From JAMOBE01 sp039908285 (GTDB lineage Bacteria; Pseudomonadota; Alphaproteobacteria; Rhodospirillales; Rhodospirillaceae), in the NCBI GenBank assembly GCA_039908285.1, contig JAMOBE010000036.1, positions 1 to 31,872 on the forward strand: a DNA stretch of 31,872 nt, written 5' to 3'. Numbering within the stretch: position 1 is the first letter of the stretch; every line of letters starts with the position of its first letter. The notes below the pieces were generated by a model. It did not search any database, was not told where the DNA came from, and worked only from the letters and a program-made list of their open reading frames with translations. Of this stretch, positions 7,613 through 15,068 are shown piece after piece. A program made the translations under genes and the position numbers.

Positions 7613-8731
7613 TCAACCTTCCGTCCCGGTCGCGTGAAAAGCGGCAATGGCATCGCATACGGTGGCGATGTCGTCCTCGTCCAGGAACTGGTGGATGGGC
7701 AGGGAGAGGATACGCCCGGCCTGGGCCTCGGTCACCGGAAAACTGCCGGGACCATGGCCAAGCGCCCGCGCCACCGGCTGAAGATGGATGGGCACCGGAT
7801 AGTGGACGCCGGTGCCGATGCCCCGGCCGGTGAGGAAGCGCTGGAGATCGTCCCGCCGCTCCACCTGGACCACGAAGGTGTGGAAGGTGTTGAACTCGTG
7901 GTCAAGGCAGGGCGGGGCGAACACGTGGGCGGGATCGAGCCGCGCCCGGTACAGGGCGGCGTTGCGCCGCCGCCGCTCGATCACCGACGGCAGCCGGCGC
8001 AGGCGCAGGCGCAGAATCGCCGCCTGCAGCGTGTCGAGCCGCGACACGGTCCCCCACTCCACCACCGTGTTGCGATCCTTGAGGCCGATGGTGCGGTAGA
8101 GCCGCGCCTTCTCCGCCACCTGGTCGTGAGGGGTGGTGATGAACCCGGCATCCCCGGCGGCGTTCAGGTTCTTGAGGGGGTGGGCGGAGAAGCAGCCGAT
8201 GTCGCCGAAGGCGCCGCTCATGCGGTCGCGATAGCGCGAGCCCATGGACTGGGCCGCGTCCTCGATGACGAACAGGCCATGACGGCGGGCGACGGCGCCG
8301 ATGGCATCCATGTCGGCGATGCGGCCCGTCAGGTGGACGACCATCACCGCCCTGGTCCGGGGGGTGATCGCCGCCGCCACCCGCTCGGGGTCGATGGTCT
8401 GGTCGGGCAGGACGTCGGCGAACACCGGCGTCGCTCCCACGGCGACGATGGCCGAGGTGGAGGCGACGAACGAGTTGGGTGGCGTGATGACCTCGTCCCC
8501 CGGCCCCAGGCCGAGAGCCCGCATGCCGAGGATCAGCGCGTCGGTGCCCGAGTTCACCGCCACCACGTGCGGAACGGCGATGGCGGCGGCCAGCTCCGAC
8601 TCCAGCAGGGCGACGTCCGGACCGCCGACGAATTCGCCGCGCGCGAACACCCCCTCGACGGCGGCCATGATCTCGTCGCGCTCCTCGGCGAACTGGGCGG
8701 GGAAGTTGACGAAGGGAACCGGACGGCTCAT
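7613..8731 (-). CDS. DegT/DnrJ/EryC1-type PLP sugar aminotransferase (copy 2)
   Basis: A 372-residue protein with the standard plan of the family that aminates keto-sugar nucleotides. Seen: SGTDAL (61-66) for the PLP phosphate; PPNSFVAS; Asp158 in VIEDAAQ, which contacts the PLP pyridine nitrogen; and Lys187 in SAHPLKNLN as Schiff-base lysine, followed by AAGDAGF. GVHYPVPIHLQP near the end is the usual family C-terminal pattern. A GAGGAG site eight bases before the ATG at 8731 fixes the start, although the frame is open far upstream through the neighbouring gene. It is 11 bases downstream of a paralogue with the same LHPLKNLN-like active-site loop, which suggests tandem duplication and division of labour. 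Confidence 0.93.
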   Translation of the reverse strand: MSRPVPFVNFPAQFAEERDEIMAAVEGVFARGEFVGGPDVALLESELAAAIAVPHVVAVNSGTDALILGMRALGLGPGDEVITPPNSFVASTSAIVAVGATPVFADVLPDQTIDPERVAAAITPRTRAVMVVHLTGRIADMDAIGAVARRHGLFVIEDAAQSMGSRYRDRMSGAFGDIGCFSAHPLKNLNAAGDAGFITTPHDQVAEKARLYRTIGLKDRNTVVEWGTVSRLDTLQAAILRLRLRRLPSVIERRRRNAALYRARLDPAHVFAPPCLDHEFNTFHTFVVQVERRDDLQRFLTGRGIGTGVHYPVPIHLQPVARALGHGPGSFPVTEAQAGRILSLPIHQFLDEDDIATVCDAIAAFHATGTEG

Positions 8732-8742
8732 GGCGGTGCTCC

Positions 8743-9852
8743 TCACCGGCCGGCGTAGAAGGCGCGCACGGTCTCCACCACCAGTTCCTGCTCGGCCCGG
8801 CTGATGTGCTGGTCCACGGGGAAGCTGATGACCTGGGTGGCGTGGCGATCGGTCACCGGGAACGTGCCGGCCGGGTAGCCCAGCGGCTTCAGGCCCTCCT
8901 GCTGGTAGAGAGGGATCGGGTAGTGGACCTTGGCCTCGATGCCATGGTCCAGGCAATGGCGGAACAGGTCGTCGCGGTGCTCGGCGAACACCATGTAGAG
9001 GTGGAACACCCGCTTGACGTTGGCCCGGCGCGGCGGCACCCGCAGGCCCGGGATGGCGGAAAAGGCCTGGTCGTAGAAGGCGCCGTTGGCGATGCGCCGT
9101 GCGGTGATGTCCTCCGTCTGGCCGATCAGCCAGTTGCCCACCACCGCCTGCACCGAGTCGAGCCGCGAGTTGCAGCCGAGAACCGCGATCTCGTCCCGAT
9201 TCCTGAGGCCATGGTTGCGGATGAGCCGCAGCCGTTCGTCCAGGGCGTCGTCGTCGGTGACGATAATGCCGGCGTCGCCCCACACGTTGAGATTCTTCAG
9301 GGGATGCAGCGAGAAGCCGGCGGCGATGCCCCAGGTTCCCCCGCGCCGGCCCTCGTGCTCGGCCAGGATGGCCTGGCAGGCGTCCTCCACCACCGGCAGG
9401 CCATGGCGTGCGGCGATGTCCATCAGACGCGGCATGTCGGTCATCTCGCCGGTGAACTGCACCGGCATGATGGCCTTGGTACGGGGGGTGATGGCGGCCT
9501 CCACCTGGCCCACGTCCATGCAGAAGGTGTCGTCGCAGTCCACCAGCACCGGCCGCGCCCCGGTCTCGGCGATGGCCCCGACGGTGGCGATGAAGGTGTT
9601 GGCGGCGGTGATCACCTCGTCGCCATGGCCGATGCCAAGCGCCTTCAGGGGCAGCTTCAGGGCATCGGTGCCGGAGTTGACGCCGATGGCGTGCCTGACG
9701 CCAATCAGCCTGGCGAAGCGACGCTCGAACTCGGCGACGGGCGCGCCGAGGGTGAAGTCGCCGGTGGGCACCAGCCGTTTCAACTCCTCGAAAATCTCCG
9801 AGGGATCGGCGAACTGCTGCGGCAGATATGAGTAACGTACCTTCCAGGCCAT
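8743..9852 (-). CDS. DegT/DnrJ/EryC1-type PLP sugar aminotransferase (copy 1)
   Basis: A 369-residue paralogue of the next gene. SGTDALKL (60-67), Asp157 in VVEDACQ and Lys186 in SLHPLKNLNVWGDAG are the PLP-binding and Schiff-base residues; KVHYPIPLYQQEGL is the C-terminal family pattern. The start MAWKVRYSYLPQQF is typical in length. No strong Shine-Dalgarno is visible; GGGGA lies about ten bases upstream. A 15-bp palindrome (9877-9891) lies 25-39 bases before the start, and a GxxExxY cassette separates it from the transketolase genes, so it may have its own promoter or depend on readthrough. It probably makes an amino sugar; which sugar is not readable. Confidence 0.93.
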   Translation of the reverse strand: MAWKVRYSYLPQQFADPSEIFEELKRLVPTGDFTLGAPVAEFERRFARLIGVRHAIGVNSGTDALKLPLKALGIGHGDEVITAANTFIATVGAIAETGARPVLVDCDDTFCMDVGQVEAAITPRTKAIMPVQFTGEMTDMPRLMDIAARHGLPVVEDACQAILAEHEGRRGGTWGIAAGFSLHPLKNLNVWGDAGIIVTDDDALDERLRLIRNHGLRNRDEIAVLGCNSRLDSVQAVVGNWLIGQTEDITARRIANGAFYDQAFSAIPGLRVPPRRANVKRVFHLYMVFAEHRDDLFRHCLDHGIEAKVHYPIPLYQQEGLKPLGYPAGTFPVTDRHATQVISFPVDQHISRAEQELVVETVRAFYAGR

Positions 9853-9876
9853 CTCGGTCTTGTCCCCGTTAGAAGC

Positions 9877-9891
9877 GTCAAACTGTTTGAC
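9877..9891. promoter_or_regulatory. 15-bp palindrome upstream of the aminotransferase pair
   Basis: GTCAAAC-T-GTTTGAC is a perfect 7-bp inverted repeat with one central base, 25-39 nt before the aminotransferase start. Size and place suit a dimeric repressor or activator site, but no regulator gene is nearby. Confidence 0.3.
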
Positions 9892-9928
9892 TGCCGATAG
9901 AAATCGTTTCGTTCGTTCCTCCGTTGAG

Positions 9929-9968
9929 CAACACGGATGAACACGGATAAAAAGAGATGAACACGGAT
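9929..9968 (+). repeat. left decamer array of the GxxExxY cassette (4 x 10 bp)
   Basis: Four consecutive 10-bp units: CAACACGGAT, GAACACGGAT, AAAAAGAGAT (degenerate), GAACACGGAT. The array ends one base before the stop codon of the enclosed gene and mirrors, unit by unit, the array at 10349-10388. Confidence 0.85.
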
Positions 9969-9969
9969 G

Positions 9970-10350
9970 TCACCGAATGACCCGCCGGACTTCGAGACGC
10001 GGCCGACCAAAGTTCATCAGTAGACCTACCGGCAATCCACTGGCACTCAAATAATTCAATAGTTGCGCCCTATGGGCGCTCGATAGCGCATCAATTGCTT
10101 TCAACTCGATAATTACGGCATCCTCAACAACAAGATCAGCAACGTACAAGCCAACATCCTTTTCACGATAAGTTATCCTAAACGCTTTCTCTTTTGCAAC
10201 ACGCATCCCGCCGTTCAATAGCTCCTCGACAAGGGCATTCTTATAGACGGACTCAAGGAACCCATGCCCAAGGGTATTCGACACGGTGAAGGCCGCTCCA
10301 ATAATCCTTCCCGTCAAATCGTCGAGATGAGGATCAATGATGACCTTCAT
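9970..10350 (-). CDS. GxxExxY protein, PD-(D/E)xK nuclease-fold family
   Basis: A 126-residue protein. GFLESVY gives the eponymous GxxExxY motif (TIGR04256; PF13366-type PDDEXK_3). ADLVVEDAVIIELKAID supplies the D...ExK core of a PD-(D/E)xK nuclease fold, and AQLLNYLSASGLPVGLLMNFG is the conserved end. The biochemical role of the family is not established, although the fold suggests nucleic-acid cleavage or binding. The gene fills exactly the space between two inverted decamer arrays, and its ATG is formed at the inner edge of one array. There is no clear Shine-Dalgarno. Its GC content is clearly lower than that of the flanking genes, consistent with recent transfer. It splits the sugar operon between transketolase and aminotransferase genes. 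Confidence 0.92.
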   Translation of the reverse strand: MKVIIDPHLDDLTGRIIGAAFTVSNTLGHGFLESVYKNALVEELLNGGMRVAKEKAFRITYREKDVGLYVADLVVEDAVIIELKAIDALSSAHRAQLLNYLSASGLPVGLLMNFGRPRLEVRRVIR

Positions 10351-10388
10351 CCGTGTTCATCCGTGCACATCCGTGTTCATCCGTGTTG
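10349..10388 (-). repeat. right decamer array of the GxxExxY cassette (4 x 10 bp)
   Basis: Read on the minus strand from the outside in: CAACACGGAT, GAACACGGAT, GTGCACGGAT (variant), GAACACGGAT. Units 1, 2 and 4 equal those of the left array and unit 3 is the divergent one in both. The outer two units, extended by one base, form a 21-bp perfect inverted repeat (9928-9948/10369-10389). Confidence 0.85.
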
Positions 10389-10404
10389 CATCTTCCTTGC
10401 TTGA

Positions 10405-10438
10405 TTACTTTCTTACTTACTTACTTTCTTACTTACTT
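10405..10438. repeat. 16-bp tandem repeat, 2.1 copies, over a stop codon
   Basis: TTACTTTCTTACTTAC occurs at 10405-10420 and again identically at 10421-10436, followed by TT. The last codons and the TAA of the transketolase C-subunit (10429-10431) lie inside it. It directly adjoins the GxxExxY cassette. Confidence 0.85.
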
Positions 10439-11349
10439 CCCAATCCCCTCCGCACGGCGGCGACGATGCCCTCCACGTCCATGCCATGTTTTGCCAGGTG
10501 CTCGTCCTGGGAGCCGTAGTCGTCGGGGAAGGCGTCGGGGAGGCCGAGGCGGATGACCCGCGGCATCGGTCCGTCCAGGTGGTCGGAGAGGGTCTCCAGC
10601 ACCGCGCTGCCCAGTCCGCCGATGCGGGTGTGTTCCTCGACGGTCACCAGCACCGTGACGCGGCGACCCAGATCCAGCACCGCCGCCTCGTCCAGCGGCT
10701 TGACCGAGAAGCAGTCCAGCACCCCGCACGGCTCGCCAAGCTGGTCGGCCGCCGCCAGCGCCCGGCCGACCATCGGGCCGGTGGCGATGATGGCCGCCCG
10801 TCCCGGCTCGCGCATCAGGATGGCGCGGCCGATGTCCACCGGGTCGGTGGGGCGGCTGACGATGGGGTCTCCGCCCTTGGCCAGGCGGATGTACAGGGGG
10901 CCGGGCCAGTCCACGGTCTTTGGCATCAGGCGGCGCATCTGCTCGGCGTCCACCGGGGCCAGCACCGCCATGTTGGGCAGGGCGCGCAGCAGGGCCATGT
11001 CCTCGGTGGCCAGGTGAGTCGGCCCGAGGGGCGCGTACACCATGCCGCCGCCGTTGCCGATGAGGCGCACCGGCAGACGGTGCAGACACAGGTCCACCGC
11101 CACCTGCTCCAGCGCCCGGCGGGTCAGGAAGGTGGAGATGGTGTTGACGTAGGGGATGAAGCCGTCCATGGCCATGCCGGCGGCCATGCCGACGATGTTC
11201 TGCTCGGAGATGCCCTCCATGAAGAAGCGGTCGGGGAACTCCTTCTTCATGGCCTTCAGGGTGCCGTCGCCAAGATCGGAGCCGATGAACACGATCCGCT
11301 GGTCCTCGCGGGCCAGGGCGTGCACCATGTCGAGACAGACCTTTCTCAT
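10429..11349 (-). CDS. transketolase, C-terminal subunit (split enzyme)
   Basis: A 306-residue protein equal to the pyrimidine-binding and C-terminal domains of transketolase. EGISEQNIVGMAAGMA at residues 45-60 carries the catalytic Glu (SEQN) that activates thiamine pyrophosphate. GGGMVYAPLGPTHLATEDMALLRALPNM is the usual following block. Start is ATG 11349 with GGGAG seven bases upstream; its first bases overlap the stop of the N-subunit gene (ATGA), as in other split transketolases. Together the two would transfer two-carbon ketol units between sugar phosphates. In a glycan cluster this suggests a dedicated supply of an unusual ketose or heptulose precursor; housekeeping transketolase is usually a single ~660-aa chain. 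Confidence 0.93.
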   Translation of the reverse strand: MRKVCLDMVHALAREDQRIVFIGSDLGDGTLKAMKKEFPDRFFMEGISEQNIVGMAAGMAMDGFIPYVNTISTFLTRRALEQVAVDLCLHRLPVRLIGNGGGMVYAPLGPTHLATEDMALLRALPNMAVLAPVDAEQMRRLMPKTVDWPGPLYIRLAKGGDPIVSRPTDPVDIGRAILMREPGRAAIIATGPMVGRALAAADQLGEPCGVLDCFSVKPLDEAAVLDLGRRVTVLVTVEEHTRIGGLGSAVLETLSDHLDGPMPRVIRLGLPDAFPDDYGSQDEHLAKHGMDVEGIVAAVRRGLGSK

Positions 11350-12197
11350 GGGATGTCTCCCAGCGCATCGGTGATGACGGCGATTTCGGCCGGCTTCAGG
11401 TTGCTCTTGTGGTGCCACGAGGCATTCATCTCGGCGGCGGGGATGCCCTTGCCCTTCACCGTGTGGCAGATGACGCAGTGCGGTCGCCCGCCGGCGGGGT
11501 CGAGGCCGGCGAAGGTCCGCCGCAGGGCGGCGACGTCGTGGCCATCGACCTCGCGCACGTCGAAGCCGAAGCTGAGCCACTTGTCGGCCAGCGGCTCCAG
11601 GTCGCAGACGTCGGCGACGCGGCCATAGGACTGCATCTTGTTGTAGTCGATGAGCACCGTCAGGGAGCCCAGGCGATGCATGGCGGCGGACAGCGCCCCT
11701 TCCCACACCGAGCCCTCGCCGATCTCGCCGTCGCCGAGGATCACGAACACCCGGCTGTCGCGTCCGGCCATGCGGGCGGCCAGCGCCTGGCCGATGCCGA
11801 TGGCCAGGCCGTGGCCCAGGGCCCCGGTGGAGGCCTCCACCCCCGGCACCTTGCCGCGCTCCGGGTGGCCGCCCAGGATGCTGCCGGCACGGCACGAGGT
11901 GGGCAGCACCGCCTCGGGGAAGAAGCCCCGGTCGGCCAGGATGGCATAGAGGGCGAGGCAGCCGTGGCCCTTGGACAGGATGCAGCGATCCCGCTCCGGC
12001 CAGCCCGGCTCGGCGGGGCGATAGCGCATCACGTCGTCGTAGAGCACCCGCAGGATCTCGATCAGCGACATGGCGGAGGGAAGATGGCCGCGCCCTCCTC
12101 CCAGCAGCGCCTTGGCCGCCAGCCGGCGCAGGTGCAGCGAGCGCTCATCCAGTGGCGTCGCGGCGCCGATATCACGCGAAAGCGATGCCGCAGTCAT
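11346..12197 (-). CDS. transketolase, N-terminal subunit (split enzyme)
   Basis: A 283-residue protein equal to the pyrophosphate-binding domain of transketolase. Seen: GRGHLPSAMSLIEIL (36-50); SKGHGCLALYAIL (75-87); EASTGALGHGLAIGIG (121-136); and the TPP/Mg motif GDGEIGEGSVWEGALSAA at 155-172 with Asn186 in DYNKMQ. The stop overlaps the C-subunit start, and its own start overlaps the kinase gene upstream by 26 bases, so the three are translationally linked. It forms the active enzyme only with the C-subunit, whose catalytic Glu is intact. Both partners look functional. Confidence 0.93.
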   Translation of the reverse strand: MTAASLSRDIGAATPLDERSLHLRRLAAKALLGGGRGHLPSAMSLIEILRVLYDDVMRYRPAEPGWPERDRCILSKGHGCLALYAILADRGFFPEAVLPTSCRAGSILGGHPERGKVPGVEASTGALGHGLAIGIGQALAARMAGRDSRVFVILGDGEIGEGSVWEGALSAAMHRLGSLTVLIDYNKMQSYGRVADVCDLEPLADKWLSFGFDVREVDGHDVAALRRTFAGLDPAGGRPHCVICHTVKGKGIPAAEMNASWHHKSNLKPAEIAVITDALGDIP

Positions 12198-13212
12198 TCT
12201 CTCCCCCCGTCACCCTCGACAACATGGCCCGCGCCCGGGCGAGCTGGCGGGCGGTGGCGGCGGCATGAGTGTCCACCCCGCCGGCCAGCACCCGACGCTC
12301 CCACCGCTCCGGCAGGAATTCGTTCAGCATGATCATGGACCAGATTACCACATATAGCGGATACAAAAACCGAAACCGCACCTGGAAGTGCTCCCAGCGC
12401 TCAGGGTCGATGATGGTGCCGGCGCCGTCGAAGAAGCGATGGGCGGAGGCGGTGTCCAGGTTCATCCCCGGATGCAGGATGACGTCGGCCACCGCCTTCA
12501 CCGGGTCGTCCCAGCCGAAGTACTCGAAGTCGAGAAAGGCGAGCGAGCCGTTCGGCCGCTTCAGCACGTTGTGAAAGCCGAAGTCGGATGGGCTCAGCCA
12601 CTGGTCGGCGCGCTCCAGATCGGCGTCGAAGGAGAGACCTGCGGCATCGTAGCCCTCCCAGGCGTGGGTGGCGACGGCCTCCAGGGTGGGCTCCAGGTCG
12701 TGGGCGATGAAGGCGGCAAGCTCCGGCGCCCCCATGACGTCCTTGAGGCGGTTCAGCCGCTGCTCCGCCTGGTTGACCGCCGCGGCGGCCGAGGGACAGG
12801 CGGCCGACGCCGGCGCCAGGCCATCGGCGCCCTCGGCGTCGCGCAGCCACTGCACGCGGTAGAGGAACCCCACCAGCGCGTCCACGTCGTCGCGGCTCGG
12901 CGCGGTCAGCCGCACGCCGTCGATCCACTGGTACAGGGCGCAGCCGGCGGCGACATCGACGGCCAGCGGCCGGGGCACGTCCAGGATGCCGTTGCGGGTG
13001 AGGAAGGACAGGGCCGCGTACTCGGCGCCGACGCGGTCGCGGGGATCGGCCGCCTGCCGCGGATAGGTCTTGAGGGCGAAGGTATCCGAGCCGGCGATCA
13101 CCTTCCACAGCCGGTTGTTGCCGCCGCTGCCGCCCGGCTCCACCCGGTCCGGCGGCGCTCCCAGCATGTGGGTGGCGAGGTTGACGGCGAGCTGGGCGGC
13201 ATCGTGCATCAT
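12172..13212 (-). CDS. APH-fold phosphotransferase (sugar or small-molecule kinase)
   Basis: A 346-residue protein of the aminoglycoside phosphotransferase/choline kinase superfamily. GGSGGNNRLWKV is the glycine-rich loop, Lys48 in FALKTYP the ATP-binding lysine, SDFGFHNVL at about residue 210 the catalytic-loop Asp...Asn, and LDFEYFGWDDP at about 226 the metal-binding DFE. The usual HxD of the catalytic loop reads S-x-x-D here (PSDFGFHN), so a Ser replaces the common His. The start MMHD has GAGGA six bases upstream and overlaps the preceding stop (ATGA). Resistance function is unlikely; the setting between a HAD phosphatase and transketolase points to phosphorylation of a sugar intermediate. 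Substrate unknown. Confidence 0.85.
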   Translation of the reverse strand: MMHDAAQLAVNLATHMLGAPPDRVEPGGSGGNNRLWKVIAGSDTFALKTYPRQAADPRDRVGAEYAALSFLTRNGILDVPRPLAVDVAAGCALYQWIDGVRLTAPSRDDVDALVGFLYRVQWLRDAEGADGLAPASAACPSAAAAVNQAEQRLNRLKDVMGAPELAAFIAHDLEPTLEAVATHAWEGYDAAGLSFDADLERADQWLSPSDFGFHNVLKRPNGSLAFLDFEYFGWDDPVKAVADVILHPGMNLDTASAHRFFDGAGTIIDPERWEHFQVRFRFLYPLYVVIWSMIMLNEFLPERWERRVLAGGVDTHAAATARQLARARAMLSRVTGGENDCGIAFA

Positions 13213-13838
13213 CGGGTTTCCTCGCTCCCAGGGCCGAACACCGCCCGCGAGACCTCGTCCCACGAGCGCGCCACCCGCCAGTCGCCGGGCCGGCCGTCCT
13301 CCCCCGGCGCGAACAGGATGCGCGCCACCGGTCGGGGGAAGTGCCCGACCCGGAACACCTCCTCCAGGTCATCGACGAAGTGGGTCAGGTCGAGACCGGC
13401 GATGCGGTCCACCTTGGCCTCGCGGGTCGCCTCGAAGAACACGCGGGCGGGATCGAGAACCGGAGCCGCGCCGGCGAACCACCCCCGCGCTTCCATCCAC
13501 GCCATGGCCTGGCGGCGCAGGTCCACCCGGCCGGGATCGCGGGCGGCGTGGACGGTCTTGTGGCTGACGACGAACACCGGGACGCCCCGCTCCCGGCAGC
13601 GATCGAGGAAGTCGCCCACCCCCGCCATCGGCACCGCCCGGTCCATGCGGTAGGCATAGACCTCGGCCTGCACCTCCTGCCAGAGAGTCTCGCCGTCGTG
13701 GCGGCGGCGGACGGCGTCGCGGACCCGCCGCTTGTCGCCGACCGGACCGTCGAGCCAGCCCCTCTCGGCCGCCACCTCGACGAAGAGATGGTCGTAGCCG
13801 ACGATGGTGTTGTCGAGGTCCAGTCCGACGCGGGTCAC
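13209..13838 (-). CDS. HAD-superfamily phosphatase-like protein
   Basis: A 209-residue protein. GLDLDNTIVGYD at residues 5-16 is HAD motif I (nucleophile Asp7, acid/base Asp9), VVSHKT is motif II (Ser), and HFVDDLEEV at about 154 is motif IV with its Asp pair. Start is GTG 13838, chosen because GGGAGG lies just upstream and the motif-I Asp is then at the usual distance; the longer open frame runs into a repeat element and reads as low-complexity sequence. The stop overlaps the kinase start. In known nucleotide-sugar pathways small HAD enzymes dephosphorylate the sugar bisphosphate, as GmhB does for heptose, but this protein shows no specific GmhB signature that I can recognise. Confidence 0.85.
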   Translation of the reverse strand: MTRVGLDLDNTIVGYDHLFVEVAAERGWLDGPVGDKRRVRDAVRRRHDGETLWQEVQAEVYAYRMDRAVPMAGVGDFLDRCRERGVPVFVVSHKTVHAARDPGRVDLRRQAMAWMEARGWFAGAAPVLDPARVFFEATREAKVDRIAGLDLTHFVDDLEEVFRVGHFPRPVARILFAPGEDGRPGDWRVARSWDEVSRAVFGPGSEETR

Positions 13839-13854
13839 GGCCCTCCCGTCCTCA

Positions 13855-14038
13855 GAGCCTGAAAATGTTTCGACACAGGAGCGTGATCGCGGGGCTGCCG
13901 CCCCGACCCCGCCCGGGGCTATGCCCCGGACCCCCTTTGATTTCATTAATACCAATGAAGGGGGTTTGGGGCATAGCCCCAAACGGGGACCGGGGCGGTA
14001 GCCCCGCATCGTTCCCGAATCGATACATTGTCACCCTC
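13855..14038. repeat. intergenic element 1: long imperfect palindrome between GAGCCTGA-type ends
   Basis: Between the SDR stop and the HAD ribosome site. The end at 13855 reads GAGCCTGAAAATGTTTCG; the opposite end, read inward on the minus strand from 14038, is GAGGGTGACAATGTATCG. Inside, 13890-14006 is an imperfect palindrome with arms of about 55 bp built of GGGGCTxxxGCCCC modules, the innermost loop being near ATTAATACC. The ends match those of element 2 (15069-15252), but the interior differs. Confidence 0.7.
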
Positions 14039-15037
14039 TCACGTCATCTTGATCTGCTGCATCAGCTTGATGTTGTAGTAGCGAGGATCGGTCATGGAGT
14101 TGGGCAGCTTGCCGGCCTTGAACGCCTCCACCAGCTCGCGCACCGCGTCTTCGATGGTGTAGTGGGGCTCGAAGCCCAGTTCCTTGCGCATCTTCTCCGA
14201 CGACACGTGGTAGGAGCGATTGTCGTTGGTGGGCTCGATGTCCACCGGGATGTCGCCGCCGACCACGCCCTTGACGATCTCGGCGAGCTGGAGAAGCGTG
14301 TGGTTCTCATAGCCGGCGTTGTAGATCTTGCCGTCGATCTTCGCGTCGGGCTGATCGAGGAGGAACAGATACAGGTCCACCATGTCCTGGATGTGGATGT
14401 TGGGCCGCTTCTGGCCGCCGCCGAACACCTTCATGCGGCCGTTGTTGACCGCGTGGTTGGTCAGGATGTTGACGATGACGTCGAGCCGCTGCCGCGGGCC
14501 ATAGCCGCACACCGTGGATGGCCGGATGGTGCAGGTGACGAAGCCAGGCGCGCGCTCGGCCTCCAGTTCCTCCTCGCACAGCACCTTGAACTTGGAATAG
14601 TCGGTGAGGGGCTCGAGGGGCAGGTCCTCGTGCACCTCGGGATCGTCCTTGATCCCATAGACCGACGACGACGAGGCGTAGATGAACCGCTTGGCGCCTG
14701 CCTTCTTGGCGGCGCGCACCAGCGGCCGGAAGGCATCGTAGTTGATGGACTTGCCGAGTCCCGGGTCCAGGTCATAGGAGGGATCGTTGGAGATGCAGGC
14801 GAGATGGATCACCGCGTCGCAGCCGGTCAGCGCCCGCTCCACCGCCGCGCCGTCCCGAAGGTCGCCCTTGACCTCCGTCAGGCCGGGATGGGGGCGGATG
14901 GCGTCGAACACGTCCCAGCCGTACATGTAAAGGTCGAGCACCGTCACCCGGTGCCCGGCGTTCAGCAGCTTCGGCACCAGCACGCTGCCAACGTAGCCAG
15001 CCCCCCCGGTCACCAGAACGTGCCATTTCCGCGCCAT
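14039..15037 (-). CDS. NAD-dependent sugar epimerase/dehydratase (extended SDR), second copy
   Basis: A 332-residue extended short-chain dehydrogenase. TGGAGYVG at 10-17 is the Rossmann NAD(P) site. YASSSSVYG carries the catalytic Ser, and YSKFK near residue 147 the Tyr-x3-Lys pair. VTCTIRPSTVCGYGPRQRLDVIVNILTNHAV and KRPNIHIQDMVDLY are typical of NDP-sugar 4-epimerases and dehydratases. Full length. The start at 15037 follows GGAGAG. It is separated from its neighbours on both sides by repeat elements of the same family, unlike the overlapping genes elsewhere in the run. The precise reaction (epimerase, dehydratase or reductase) cannot be told from sequence. Confidence 0.92.
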   Translation of the reverse strand: MARKWHVLVTGGAGYVGSVLVPKLLNAGHRVTVLDLYMYGWDVFDAIRPHPGLTEVKGDLRDGAAVERALTGCDAVIHLACISNDPSYDLDPGLGKSINYDAFRPLVRAAKKAGAKRFIYASSSSVYGIKDDPEVHEDLPLEPLTDYSKFKVLCEEELEAERAPGFVTCTIRPSTVCGYGPRQRLDVIVNILTNHAVNNGRMKVFGGGQKRPNIHIQDMVDLYLFLLDQPDAKIDGKIYNAGYENHTLLQLAEIVKGVVGGDIPVDIEPTNDNRSYHVSSEKMRKELGFEPHYTIEDAVRELVEAFKAGKLPNSMTDPRYYNIKLMQQIKMT

Positions 15038-15068
15038 GTCGTCTCTCCGTCAATTGTTCGGCCACTCA

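Noticed and set aside
9929..10388. Decamer arrays considered as a CRISPR array
   Set aside because: Units are 10 bp and contiguous, without spacers, and are arranged as inverted arrays around a gene. No Cas genes are present.
11346..12197. Split transketolase considered as a broken single gene
   Set aside because: The ATGA overlap, a good ribosome site for the second subunit and complete motifs in both halves match the known natural split form.
12172..13212. APH-fold kinase considered as an antibiotic resistance gene
   Set aside because: Its tight coupling to sugar-metabolism genes and the altered catalytic loop give no support for aminoglycoside resistance.
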